Shown: positions 8,689 to 17,496 of the stretch, piece after piece
Layout: every line of letters starts with the position of its first letter
Numbering within the stretch: position 1 is the first letter of the stretch
Position numbers and translations under genes: made by a program
Origin: Rhodoflexus caldus
Lineage (GTDB): Bacteria > Bacteroidota > Bacteroidia > Cytophagales > Thermoflexibacteraceae
Direction of reading: 5' to 3'
Length of the DNA: 64,000 bases
Assembly: GCF_021206925.1 (NCBI RefSeq)
Contig: NZ_JAJPRF010000016.1
Coordinates: forward strand, 1-64,000
Notes under the pieces: model-generated
The model's input: the letters and a program-made list of their open reading frames with translations, nothing else
The model's database searches: none
What the model was told of the DNA's origin: nothing

Positions 8689-9930
8689 ATGCAAAGTTGG
8701 CTTGACATCCCTCAAAACTCTGATTTTTCCATTTACAACCTGCCCTATGGCATTTTTTCGTACGGCAAAAAAAAGCCGCGTGCCGGAGTTGCCATCGGCG
8801 ATTTCATCATAGACCTGAAACGGGCACACAAAAAAGGAGTGTTTGAGGATATCAAAATCCCCAAAAAAGTTTTTGATAAACCTGTACTGAACGACTACAT
8901 CCGCTTGGGGAAACCCGTGCATCGTGCAGTTCGCGAGCGCTTGCAGGAGCAACTGCAAGACCCTACAAGTCTGCTGTTCCGCTATCAGCACAAATTGCTT
9001 GTACCGATGGAGGAAGCCTCTATGCACCTGCCCGTTGAAATTGGCGATTATACCGATTTTTACAGCAGCGAAGAGCACGCCACCAACGTGGGCAAAATGT
9101 TCCGCGGCGAAGCTAACGCACTGATGCCCAACTGGAAACATCTGCCTGTTGCCTATCACGGCAGAGCGTCTTCCATCGTGATTTCGGGTACGCCTATCCG
9201 CCGCCCGATGGGTCAGTCGCGCCCTAACGACAACGAACCGCCTGTTTTCGGGCCTTCCAAAGCAGTGGATTTTGAGTTAGAGGTTGCCTTCATCGTCAGC
9301 CGCGACACAGAACTTGGCGAGCGCATTCCTGCCGAGCACGCCGAAGACTACATCTTTGGGCTGGTGCTCTTCAACGACTGGTCTGCCCGCGACCTGCAAA
9401 AGTGGGAGTATGTTCCGCTGGGGCCTTTTCTGGGTAAAAACTTCGGCTCTTCCATATCGCCGTGGATTGTAACCTTAGATGCGCTGGAACCTTTCCGCAC
9501 GCAAGGGCCTGAACAAAACCCACCCGTGCTCCCCTACCTGCAAACCGAAGGTGCACGCACATTTGATATCCAATTAGAAGTGGCCATCATTCCCAAGGCG
9601 GTAGAGGAAGAAACGGTTGTCTGCCGTTCAAATTTCAAATACCTGTATTGGAACATGGCACAGCAGTTGGCACACCACACCGTCAATGGCTGCAACATCC
9701 GCGTAGGCGACCTGATGGCCTCCGGCACCATCAGCGGCCCGACACCCGATTCGTTCGGCTCTATGCTGGAACTGACTTGGAACTGGAAAAACCCGCTCAC
9801 CATGAGCGACGGCAGCACACGAACCGCTATCAACGATTTGGACGTAGTCATCATGCGCGGCCACTGCGAAAAAGACGGCATTCGCGTAGGGTTTGGCGAA
9901 GTGGAAACGCTGCTACTACCTGCGGAGTAG
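8689..9930 (+). CDS. fahA: Fumarylacetoacetase
   Basis: 413 residues, full length for the family. It hydrolyses fumarylacetoacetate to fumarate and acetoacetate, the last step of tyrosine and homogentisate breakdown. Motifs seen are VAYHGRASSIVISGTPIRRP, the metal-binding FELEVAFIVS, and LFNDWSARDLQKWEYVPLGP followed by FLGKNFGSSISPW. An N-terminal SH3-like FAH domain precedes the catalytic domain. It begins 6 nt after xylA, so the two are probably cotranscribed although their pathways are unrelated. Homogentisate dioxygenase is not nearby. The stop lies 2 nt from the end of the convergent gene. Confidence 0.96.
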   Translation: MQSWLDIPQNSDFSIYNLPYGIFSYGKKKPRAGVAIGDFIIDLKRAHKKGVFEDIKIPKKVFDKPVLNDYIRLGKPVHRAVRERLQEQLQDPTSLLFRYQHKLLVPMEEASMHLPVEIGDYTDFYSSEEHATNVGKMFRGEANALMPNWKHLPVAYHGRASSIVISGTPIRRPMGQSRPNDNEPPVFGPSKAVDFELEVAFIVSRDTELGERIPAEHAEDYIFGLVLFNDWSARDLQKWEYVPLGPFLGKNFGSSISPWIVTLDALEPFRTQGPEQNPPVLPYLQTEGARTFDIQLEVAIIPKAVEEETVVCRSNFKYLYWNMAQQLAHHTVNGCNIRVGDLMASGTISGPTPDSFGSMLELTWNWKNPLTMSDGSTRTAINDLDVVIMRGHCEKDGIRVGFGEVETLLLPAE

Positions 9931-9932
9931 GC

Positions 9933-10706
9933 TCATTTGATATTGTCGCAAAGAAATTCACCTGTTACAATGGTTTGCTCCACTAACGAAGAGGCTTTAA
10001 ACTTCTGCACAAACTCATTGTCGCGGTGAAAGTCCACATTACGAAGTCTTTTAACAGAGGCGCGGAATTCCTTGCTGATTTTGAGGTTTTCTGCGCCTGT
10101 TCCGTTTTGTAGCGCTTTGTGTATATCAAGCAAGCCGTTGATGGTTATCCGCAAGTCAAGGAAAAAACTTTCGTATTCGGGGCTGCTTTTTTTCCATGCC
10201 TCTATTTTTTTCAGGTATTCCTGCGACATGTAGTCATATTGCCGCGATTTGGCTGCCAAATCCGACTTCATCATTTCGCTTTCAAGCGCAATAAACGCTT
10301 TCAGGTATTTAACCGATTCGTCGGAGGCTTCCATTTCTATGATTTTCCGTTTGACAACGCGCATGGTTGCCGAGGAAAGCATATCCTTGGTAGCAGGCCA
10401 TGCAGTCATAATAATCTCAGGCTTAATTTTTTTACCCGACAAAATGCTGCCTACGGTCTGGTAATGCTTTTGGTATTTTATCAACGAGGTGTACTGAATG
10501 GTACTGTCGCTGAGTTGGCGGTACAGCACTGCAATTGCATCAATTTCCGCACCGAGCAGTTGGGCATTAGGCTTATCAATTCCTGCTTTTTCCAATGCTG
10601 CCATTATTTTCTCCGCATCCTTTTGCGCTCGCGCCTCGCCTTGTAACATCCATACCAACAAAGCCGGCAACAGCAACAAGTAGGTTTGATATAATAGCCT
10701 GTCCAT
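9933..10706 (-). CDS. Exported helical protein, unknown function
   Basis: 257 residues with a signal peptide (YLLLLPALLVWMLQG, cleavage likely after ARAQ). The mature protein is predicted largely helical and charged, with no motif I recognise. It is divergent from the TPR protein at 10796 and convergent with fumarylacetoacetase. It is probably periplasmic. Confidence 0.75.
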   Translation of the reverse strand: MDRLLYQTYLLLLPALLVWMLQGEARAQKDAEKIMAALEKAGIDKPNAQLLGAEIDAIAVLYRQLSDSTIQYTSLIKYQKHYQTVGSILSGKKIKPEIIMTAWPATKDMLSSATMRVVKRKIIEMEASDESVKYLKAFIALESEMMKSDLAAKSRQYDYMSQEYLKKIEAWKKSSPEYESFFLDLRITINGLLDIHKALQNGTGAENLKISKEFRASVKRLRNVDFHRDNEFVQKFKASSLVEQTIVTGEFLCDNIK

Positions 10707-10795
10707 TTGTGCGTTATCTTGAGTAGCAAATTAAAGGAAAATCACAAATTTGCGGCAAACATTTTGCAACAATTTTGAATCAGATAACCTGTCGT

Positions 10796-12166
10796 ATGCG
10801 TAAATATTTTCTACAATCCATTGCAATGATTGCATTGATAATGCCTTTTTTAACTGCTCAACTGTATGCGCAAGCCGACAGCGAATCTACGGCATTGGAT
10901 TATTACATGAAGGCTGAAAAGTTCCGTACGGGCAAACGCTTCATTGAAGCCATAGAAATGTATGACAGAGCCATTAGCCTTGAAGCCAACAATTTTAAGT
11001 ACTACCACTCCAAAGCGCTTTGCTACTACGGTCTGAAAGATTTGCCCAACACCATTATGACAATGGAAAAGTGCCTGCAAGTGAAAAAAGACTTTGTTCC
11101 GGGGCTTTTGCTGTTGGCACAATGTTACAAGCAATCGCAAAAAAACAATGAATACATCCTCACCTTAGACAACGCTTTCAAATATGAAACAGACATACCC
11201 AAAAAAGTTGATTACAAAACCAATATCGTAATAGCCCTGCTGCGCAACAAGGAATATGCGCGCGCCAAACCGCATGTGATTCAAGCCCGAGCACTGGCTC
11301 CCAGCGACGAAAATTTGATGTATTTGGAAGGAAAAATTCTCAATGAACTCAACGATTTTCGTGCAGCAAAAGAGATTTTAAACAAACTTATCAGCACCTT
11401 AACCGAAAAAAACCCCAAAATTACAGCCAAGTACTACTACGAAATGGGTTATGCCTGCTACAAGTTGGGTAATTTTGAACTGGCGTTTGACTATTGGAAA
11501 AACGCTGACTACGGCTATTTTAAAAATCAGATTGCCAGTTACAATCCGCGGACATACTTAGCAACGGCCATGTGCTACTACAAAATATACGACTTTGCCA
11601 AAGCCCGCGAAAATTTGGACATTGCTATTAAAATCCAGCCGAACCTGACCCCTGCCTACATGTTACAGGCAGAAATGGCAAAAAAGGAACTCAAACAGGA
11701 TGCTGTTATTGCCGCCTATCAAACCGCATTGACCAACGAAAGCGAGCCTTCCAAAAAAGGTGAAATTTGCAAAGCCCTTGCCAACGCACTGATGGAATCG
11801 CAGCGATTTACGGACGTAGTCAATATTACTTCACAAGGACTCAAACATACGCCGGGCGATTATCAGATGCTTTTTTTGCAGGCAATGGCCTACTACCGTG
11901 CCAAACAGTATGTAGAGTCGCTGAAAGTACTGGAAATTATTTCAGGCAATCAGGCATTAGATGTGGAAAACCGCGCGATGGTAAATTTTGCCATTGCTAC
12001 CATCTACAAAATAACCGGACAAACAGATAAGGCAAAAGCTGCCTATAAAAAAGCCGAAGCGGGAAGTTTCACCAGAACCGTGCAGTTGGAGTTGGCCGAT
12101 ATGGAAGGTACGCTCAAAGCCCCTGATTTTGTTGCAGAAGATATTCCGCTGCCGCAGACGCAGTAG
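10796..12166 (+). CDS. Exported TPR-repeat protein
   Basis: 456 residues from the ATG at 10796, which gives a standard signal peptide (MRKYFLQSIAMIALIMPFL, cleavage near LYAQ). A TTG at 10775 is an unlikely alternative. The rest consists of tetratricopeptide repeats, for example YMKAEKFRTGKRFIEAIEMY near the N-terminus and a YYEMGYACYKLGNFELAFDY unit mid-protein. Such proteins act as periplasmic scaffolds; the partner is not evident from the neighbours. It is transcribed divergently from the exported protein ending at 9933. Confidence 0.88.
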   Translation: MRKYFLQSIAMIALIMPFLTAQLYAQADSESTALDYYMKAEKFRTGKRFIEAIEMYDRAISLEANNFKYYHSKALCYYGLKDLPNTIMTMEKCLQVKKDFVPGLLLLAQCYKQSQKNNEYILTLDNAFKYETDIPKKVDYKTNIVIALLRNKEYARAKPHVIQARALAPSDENLMYLEGKILNELNDFRAAKEILNKLISTLTEKNPKITAKYYYEMGYACYKLGNFELAFDYWKNADYGYFKNQIASYNPRTYLATAMCYYKIYDFAKARENLDIAIKIQPNLTPAYMLQAEMAKKELKQDAVIAAYQTALTNESEPSKKGEICKALANALMESQRFTDVVNITSQGLKHTPGDYQMLFLQAMAYYRAKQYVESLKVLEIISGNQALDVENRAMVNFAIATIYKITGQTDKAKAAYKKAEAGSFTRTVQLELADMEGTLKAPDFVAEDIPLPQTQ

Positions 12167-12188
12167 CCTTTCAAGCCGGGATTTCGGA

Positions 12189-12223
12189 TAAAAAAATCGG
12201 CAGAAATCTGCGCCATCTGCCGA
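12189..12223 (-). terminator. Intrinsic terminator of the ccoG-fixH-SafE operon
   Basis: On the minus strand TCGGCAGA pairs with TCTGCCGA (12197-12204 with 12216-12223), an 8-bp stem, followed by seven T. It lies 15 nt after the last gene's stop. Confidence 0.75.
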
Positions 12224-12237
12224 GGTGAATCAAAGTG

Positions 12238-12954
12238 TTATTTTACGGGGTGGCAGTAAACAGCCTCTTTTTGGTTAGGGTCGGGCAGTTTGGGACTGAT
12301 GTAAGGAATCCCCAGCCCTAAACCGCGCAAGATGAAAAGTGTAGCCAAAAGCATCGCCAGATACGGACGAACCCCTTTGATGACATTACGCACCTTGATA
12401 CTTATCAACTGACTGGAAATGGCAGTGGCAAGCATCATAGGAACGGTACCCATGCCAAAACCTGCCATGTGCAACACGCCATCCGTCATGCTGTCGGCAA
12501 GAACAGCCGTTGCGCCCGCCATGTAAACAAAGCCGCAAGGCAGCAGCCCGTTCAACATACCAATTAATACGAAAGTAGCAGGTGAAGGACGGTGCAACAA
12601 CCAACTGAAGCCCTTTTTGATGAAATCTGTAAGGTAGCTCAACCCCAGCCAGCGGCTGAACTTGCTGCCGAGTGTGCCCGGCACAAAATAAACAATCACA
12701 ATCAGGATGCCCAGTTCAAAAGCTATCCATTGCTGATAACCCGATTTGAAAAAGGTTTCGCCGAAATACCCCAGCAGCACACCAATCAGTGTATAAGTAA
12801 TCACTCTACCACTGTTATACAGAACGGCATCCCGAATTAATGCCAAGCGGGTGCTCAAATCCATCGGGATGGAGAGTGCAATGGCACCACACATCCCGAC
12901 ACAGTGAAAACTGCCAAGCAAACCCATCAGAAATCCACTCCAAAGGCCAATCAT
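12238..12954 (-). CDS. SafE/DsbD-like membrane protein of the cbb3 maturation cluster
   Basis: 238 residues with about six membrane helices. It opens with GFLMGLLGSFHCVGMCGAIA and has a second motif LNGLLPCGFVYMAG, the paired Cys pattern of the DsbD_2/SafE ('sulfite exporter TauE/SafE') group. In many Bacteroidota this gene follows fixH in the cbb3-type cytochrome oxidase region. A role in copper or redox handling during oxidase assembly is inferred from that context, not shown by the sequence. It starts 12 nt after fixH and ends at a terminator. Confidence 0.85.
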   Translation of the reverse strand: MIGLWSGFLMGLLGSFHCVGMCGAIALSIPMDLSTRLALIRDAVLYNSGRVITYTLIGVLLGYFGETFFKSGYQQWIAFELGILIVIVYFVPGTLGSKFSRWLGLSYLTDFIKKGFSWLLHRPSPATFVLIGMLNGLLPCGFVYMAGATAVLADSMTDGVLHMAGFGMGTVPMMLATAISSQLISIKVRNVIKGVRPYLAMLLATLFILRGLGLGIPYISPKLPDPNQKEAVYCHPVK

Positions 12955-12966
12955 GACTCTGTATAT

Positions 12967-13407
12967 TTATTGCACCTGAAATGCATAATCTTTAAAATAG
13001 CTTTTGCCGTTGCTTGTCAGTTGCAACTTGGCACGCCAATAACCCTTGGCAAGCGGCTCGGTATGAATACTTTGCCTGCCTTCTTCGTCGGGGGTAAAAG
13101 CAACTTTAAAATCCAGCCGTGCATCGGAGGGGCGGTAAAAATAAATTTCCCCTTGGCTTGTTTTTACCCATTCTTTGGGGCATATGAAAGTCAATCCGGT
13201 GGCTGTTTCTTCCATGCGAAGCAAGTTTCCCGCCTCTTTTGCATGGCTCACTGCCTCTGCATGTGCGTTAAAGTTCTCTTCCTGACGGTAATAATCTTTA
13301 CTTACCATAGGTACATCGCTGCGCACGGCCACTACTACCATATACCCAATCATCATTGCAAAAAGTACAAAAGTTACCACAACTCCGTGTCCCCAGTGAA
13401 ATCTCAT
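12967..13407 (-). CDS. fixH: FixH family protein (cbb3 oxidase assembly)
   Basis: 146 residues with one N-terminal membrane helix (GVVVTFVLFAMMIGYMVVV). The periplasmic domain contains DYYRQEENFNA near residue 40 and GYWRAKL in the C-terminal part, both typical of FixH. The family is needed for assembly of cbb3-type cytochrome oxidase, probably in copper delivery. It is the middle gene of ccoG-fixH-SafE on the minus strand, 74 nt after ccoG. Confidence 0.9.
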   Translation of the reverse strand: MRFHWGHGVVVTFVLFAMMIGYMVVVAVRSDVPMVSKDYYRQEENFNAHAEAVSHAKEAGNLLRMEETATGLTFICPKEWVKTSQGEIYFYRPSDARLDFKVAFTPDEEGRQSIHTEPLAKGYWRAKLQLTSNGKSYFKDYAFQVQ

Positions 13408-13481
13408 ATGTCTGATTCGTTTATGTTTGAAAGTAAATGTTTGCTATATAAACCCGGCAAGTTTTTGGGCAGCAGCCATTG

Positions 13482-14909
13482 CTACATAGGCCCCATAAAA
13501 CTTGTTTTAGCTGTTTCCAGCAATTCATCATTGGCATTGTAAATACCGATTTTAACAGGAGTTTTCATACCTGTCAACTGACTTTTATCTAACTCGATAA
13601 AAAATGCACCATCGGCAAGCCCTTCGGCAGGTACTGTCAGCGCATCGCCTACAAGACGAATTTTGCCCTGCGGTTCCAGCAATCTGATTTGCACGGGCAA
13701 AGCATCGTGCGACTTGTTGATAATTTTGATATTGTACAAATTGGTAATGTTCCCGTTTTCATTTTTTTGGAACAACGTACCTTGTGCACGCATTACTCGC
13801 ACGCCAATCATGCCACGGGTGAACAAAAAGCCACCGATAATACCCAAAAGCGCCAACAACACTACCGAATAAGCAGCCATACGCGCGGTGAATCGCTTAG
13901 GTTTTTCTGCATCGGGATAGCGACCTTGCTCGATTTCATTGCGGGAGGCATAGCGCACCAAGCCGCGTGGTTTGCCGATTTTGTCCATAATGCTGTCGCA
14001 GGCATCAATGCAGGCCGTGCAGTTGATACATTCCAACTGTGTGCCGTTGCGAATGTCAATGCCTGTCGGGCAAACATGTACGCACTGCATACAGTCAATA
14101 CAGTCGCCAAGGGTGCGCTCTTCGTTTTTGCGCATCTTGCCGCGAGGTTCGCCGCGCACCTCATCGTAGGTAATCACCACCGAATTTTTATCTAACAGAA
14201 CCCCTTGCAAGCGGCCGTAAGGGCAAACGACCGTACAAATCTGCTCACGGAAATAGGCAAAAACCGTATAGAATACGCCGCTGAATATCAACATGGCCGT
14301 AAAGCCAGCCAGATGTTGGCTGACAGGTTCGGTAACAATTTTGTACAATTCCTCAATACCGATGATGTAGGCAAGAAACGTATTGGCAATCAGTAGCGAA
14401 ATGGCGTAAAAAACAGCGTATTTGGTGCCTTTTTTCAAGATTTTTTCGCGATTCCACGGCATTTTGTCCAAGGCTTTCTGCTGCATGTAGTCGCCTTCTA
14501 TAAGGTACTCGATTTTGCGGAAAACCATCTCCATAAAAATTGTTTGCGGACACGCCCACCCGCAAAAAAGTCTGCCATAAACCACCGTAAACAGGATAAT
14601 GAAGACAACCCCCGCCAGCAGCATCAACACAAAAATGTACATATCCTGCGGCCAGAATACATTGCCCAAAATAACGAACTTTCGTTCCAGAATATTAATC
14701 AGCAGCAGCGGATAGCCGTTAATTTTAATAAACGGCCCGGCAAACAGAAAAATCAGCAAAATGGCTGAAAACCAATGCCGATAACGTGTAAAATCGCCGG
14801 AAGGCTTCTTTGGGTAAACCCATTTGCGTTTACCTTTTTCATCAACGGTTGTCAGACGGTCGCGAAACGATTCGTCCTGATGCAGCAGATGGTCTGTGAT
14901 ATCTTTCAT
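13482..14909 (-). CDS. ccoG: Cytochrome cbb3 oxidase accessory protein CcoG (FixG)
   Basis: 475 residues. An N-terminal region with several membrane helices contains GWACPQTIFMEMVFR. It is followed by CTVVCPYGRLQG and two [4Fe-4S] ferredoxin motifs (CIDCMQCVHVCPTG and CINCTACIDACD) near residues 265-315. One further helix and a C-terminal Ig-like periplasmic domain complete the protein. CcoG is reported to act in copper reduction for cbb3 oxidase assembly. The oxidase genes ccoN, ccoO and ccoP are not in this window. Candidate Crp/Fnr-type sites lie upstream (14933-14946 and 14990-15007). Confidence 0.95.
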   Translation of the reverse strand: MKDITDHLLHQDESFRDRLTTVDEKGKRKWVYPKKPSGDFTRYRHWFSAILLIFLFAGPFIKINGYPLLLINILERKFVILGNVFWPQDMYIFVLMLLAGVVFIILFTVVYGRLFCGWACPQTIFMEMVFRKIEYLIEGDYMQQKALDKMPWNREKILKKGTKYAVFYAISLLIANTFLAYIIGIEELYKIVTEPVSQHLAGFTAMLIFSGVFYTVFAYFREQICTVVCPYGRLQGVLLDKNSVVITYDEVRGEPRGKMRKNEERTLGDCIDCMQCVHVCPTGIDIRNGTQLECINCTACIDACDSIMDKIGKPRGLVRYASRNEIEQGRYPDAEKPKRFTARMAAYSVVLLALLGIIGGFLFTRGMIGVRVMRAQGTLFQKNENGNITNLYNIKIINKSHDALPVQIRLLEPQGKIRLVGDALTVPAEGLADGAFFIELDKSQLTGMKTPVKIGIYNANDELLETAKTSFMGPM

Positions 14910-14932
14910 AGCTATTGTTATATGTCGTAAAC

Positions 14933-14946
14933 CTGACGAAACTCAT
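14933..14946. promoter_or_regulatory. Weaker Crp/Fnr-like half-palindrome upstream of ccoG
   Basis: CTGACGAAACTCAT agrees at 12 of 14 positions with the symmetric site ATGACGAAAGTCAT at 45554. It ends 24 nt before the ccoG ATG. The match is imperfect (CTGA-N6-TCAT), so confidence is low. Confidence 0.3.
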
Positions 14947-14989
14947 CGGGTTTATTCCATGCAAATATGATACAACCACCGCTCAAAAA

Positions 14990-15007
14990 AGATGATGTAG
15001 GTCATCT
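14990..15007. promoter_or_regulatory. Candidate Crp/Fnr-type operator between ccoG and pheT
   Basis: AGATGA-TGTAGG-TCATCT is a perfect inverted repeat with 6-base arms and a 6-base spacer, the layout of Crp/Fnr-family sites (TGA-N6-TCA core). It is centred 89 bp upstream of the ccoG start. It is also 54 bp upstream of the pheT start, so which gene it serves is open. Confidence 0.45.
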
Positions 15008-15021
15008 CCCCCATTTTTTCA

Positions 15022-15029
15022 TAACTTTG
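15022..15029 (+). promoter_or_regulatory. Bacteroidota -7 box for pheT
   Basis: TAACTTTG fits TAnnTTTG exactly and ends 23 nt before the pheT ATG. Confidence 0.55.
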
Positions 15030-15052
15030 CCATTGTTGCAAATCAATTTTTT

Positions 15053-17482
15053 ATGAAGATTTCCTATCAGTGGCTTAAACAGTTTATCAACATAAACGAA
15101 TCGCCCGAAACAGTCGGCAAAATGCTGACCGGCGTAGGGCTGGAAGTAGAAGCAATTTATCCCGTAGAAACCGTTAAAGGCGGACTGGCAGGTGTGGTCA
15201 TTGGCCATGTGCTGACTTGCCAAAAACACCCTAACGCAGACAAACTCAGCCTGACTACCGTAGATATTGGCGGAGGAGTGGTTGCACCCATCGTTTGCGG
15301 TGCTCCTAACGTAGCCGCCGGGCAAAAGGTGCTTGTAGCAACCGTTGGTGCAACTTTGTACCCTACGCAAGGTGAACCTTTTACCATCAAAAAAGCCAAA
15401 ATCAGAGGCGAAGCCTCCGAAGGCATGATTTGCGCCGAGGATGAACTCGGACTGGGCACTTCCCACGACGGCATTATGGTATTGGACACCGACCTGCCTC
15501 CCGGAACGCCTGCGGCGCAGTTGCTGCAATTGGAAAATGATTACGTGTTTGAAATCGGGCTGACACCCAACCATGCCGATGCAGCCTCTCACTACGGGGT
15601 AGCTCGCGACCTGCACGCACTGACAGGTCTGCAAATCTGCTTCCCCGAATCTTTTGAACACAAGGTAGGCAGTCGTCGGGAAAAAATAGAGGTCATTGTA
15701 GAAAATACGGAAGCCTGTCCGCGCTATTCAGGCTTGACTATCAGCGGCTTACAAGTAAAAGAATCGCCCGAATGGCTCAAAAAACGCTTGCAGGCAATTG
15801 GCCTCACCCCTATTAACAATGTAGTAGATGCCACCAACTACGTACTGCACGAGTTAGGCCAACCGCTCCACGCTTTTGATTTAGACAAAATTGCAGGGCG
15901 TACCATTCGCGTGAAAACTTTGCCCGAAGGCACGGTTTTCCGCACCTTAGACGATGTGGAGCGCAAACTCACCGCCCGCGACCTGATGATTTGCGACGGC
16001 AACAGCCAACCCATGTGTATCGGGGGCGTATTCGGCGGCAAAGAATCGGGCATTTCTGACAGCACGACGGCCATTTTCCTTGAAAGTGCATACTTTCATC
16101 CGGGCTATATCCGTTCCAGCGCCATGCATCATCGGCTGAAAACAGATGCAGCCTATCGCTTTGAGCGCGGAACCGACCCTAATATGACGGTTAAAGCCTT
16201 GAAACGTGCCGCCTCCATCATTATTGACATTGCAGGCGGAGAAATTTCTTCGGATATTATTGACGTTTACCCGCAGCCGATTCCGCATCGGCAATTCACG
16301 GTTAAATACAAAAACATAGACCGCCTGATTGGCAAGCAGTTAGACCGTGCGTTGATTCGTCAAATTTTGCAACGCCTTGAAATTCAGATTTTGGCAGAAG
16401 ACGAAACAACTTTTACCGTTTCAGTTCCGCCCTATCGCGTGGACGTATTCAAAGATGCGGACATCGCCGAGGAGATTTTGCGCATTTACGGCTTTGACAA
16501 CGTAGAACTGAAATCTTCGCTCAATGCAGACTATCTGGCGGAGTATGCAGCGCCCGACTTGTTCAAAATCCGCATGGAACTAACCAAAATGCTGGCAGCA
16601 ATCGGTTATCACGAAATAATTACCAACTCGCTGACCAAACCGGCCTATGCAGAAGCGCTGGCCATGCCTGTGGAACACAATGTGGAAATTGCCAACCGCC
16701 TCAGCAGCGAACTGGGCGTGATGCGTCAGTCGCTCCTGTTTTCGGGTTTAGAAGTACTTGCCCACAATATCAGCCATCGCCAAAAAGATTTTCGCTTCTT
16801 TGAGTTCGGTAAAACCTATCAAAAGCAACCCAAAGCCGACGGAACAACTTTCTATGCAGAAAATGACCGACTCGTGTTGTTTGCTACGGGCAACCAACAT
16901 TCGGAAAGTTGGCAGGTTGCCGAAAAGAAAACCGACTTTTTCCAACTGGCAGGCACGGTGCAAAAAGTGCTGCAAAAGTTAGGCGCAACACAAGCCGCCC
17001 CGCAGGAAATAGATGGAAGCAACCTGTTTGCCTACGGGCTGGCCTTTGTGATGAACAAGCGCGAGGTGGCCAGAGTCGGGTTGGTGCAGATGCAACATGC
17101 CAAATCGGTTGATATCAAGCAGGAAGTATTTTATGCCGAAATAGACTGGACATATTTGGCCGGCAAATTGAAACAACCGACATATAGCGAACTTTCCAAG
17201 TTCCCCGAAGTGCGCCGCGACCTGTCCTTAGTGCTTGACAATCAAGTGAGTTTTGACCAAATTCGCCGATTAGCTTATCAAACCGAACGACAGTTGCTTA
17301 AAACAATCAATGTTTTTGACGTGTTCACGGGCGAAAGTCTTGGCAGCGGCAAAAAGGCCTATGCGCTCAGTTTCATCCTCCAAGACCAACATCAAACCCT
17401 GACCGACCAAGTCATTGACAAAACCATGGAAAAACTGATGGGCGCATTTGAGCGACAACTTGGAGCAGTTATCAGAAAATAA
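15053..17482 (+). CDS. pheT: Phenylalanine-tRNA ligase beta subunit
   Basis: 809 residues, the normal length. The order of domains is a short N-terminal helix region, an EMAP-type tRNA-binding domain (about 40-150, containing HPNADKLSLTTVDIG), the B3/B4 editing region (GLTPINNVVDATNYVLHELG near 250), B5 and the catalytic-like core, and a C-terminal anticodon-binding FDX-ACB domain (FPEVRRDLSLVLDN). It pairs with PheS to charge tRNA-Phe; pheS is not in the window. It heads a plus-strand run with the aminopeptidase 14 nt downstream. Confidence 0.98.
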   Translation: MKISYQWLKQFININESPETVGKMLTGVGLEVEAIYPVETVKGGLAGVVIGHVLTCQKHPNADKLSLTTVDIGGGVVAPIVCGAPNVAAGQKVLVATVGATLYPTQGEPFTIKKAKIRGEASEGMICAEDELGLGTSHDGIMVLDTDLPPGTPAAQLLQLENDYVFEIGLTPNHADAASHYGVARDLHALTGLQICFPESFEHKVGSRREKIEVIVENTEACPRYSGLTISGLQVKESPEWLKKRLQAIGLTPINNVVDATNYVLHELGQPLHAFDLDKIAGRTIRVKTLPEGTVFRTLDDVERKLTARDLMICDGNSQPMCIGGVFGGKESGISDSTTAIFLESAYFHPGYIRSSAMHHRLKTDAAYRFERGTDPNMTVKALKRAASIIIDIAGGEISSDIIDVYPQPIPHRQFTVKYKNIDRLIGKQLDRALIRQILQRLEIQILAEDETTFTVSVPPYRVDVFKDADIAEEILRIYGFDNVELKSSLNADYLAEYAAPDLFKIRMELTKMLAAIGYHEIITNSLTKPAYAEALAMPVEHNVEIANRLSSELGVMRQSLLFSGLEVLAHNISHRQKDFRFFEFGKTYQKQPKADGTTFYAENDRLVLFATGNQHSESWQVAEKKTDFFQLAGTVQKVLQKLGATQAAPQEIDGSNLFAYGLAFVMNKREVARVGLVQMQHAKSVDIKQEVFYAEIDWTYLAGKLKQPTYSELSKFPEVRRDLSLVLDNQVSFDQIRRLAYQTERQLLKTINVFDVFTGESLGSGKKAYALSFILQDQHQTLTDQVIDKTMEKLMGAFERQLGAVIRK

Positions 17483-17496
17483 AAACAACATAAATC

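Noticed and set aside
12904-13542. 212-residue plus-strand frame opposite fixH
   Set aside because: It spans the fixH gene and its flanking gaps in the opposite sense, with no domain; fixH is well supported.
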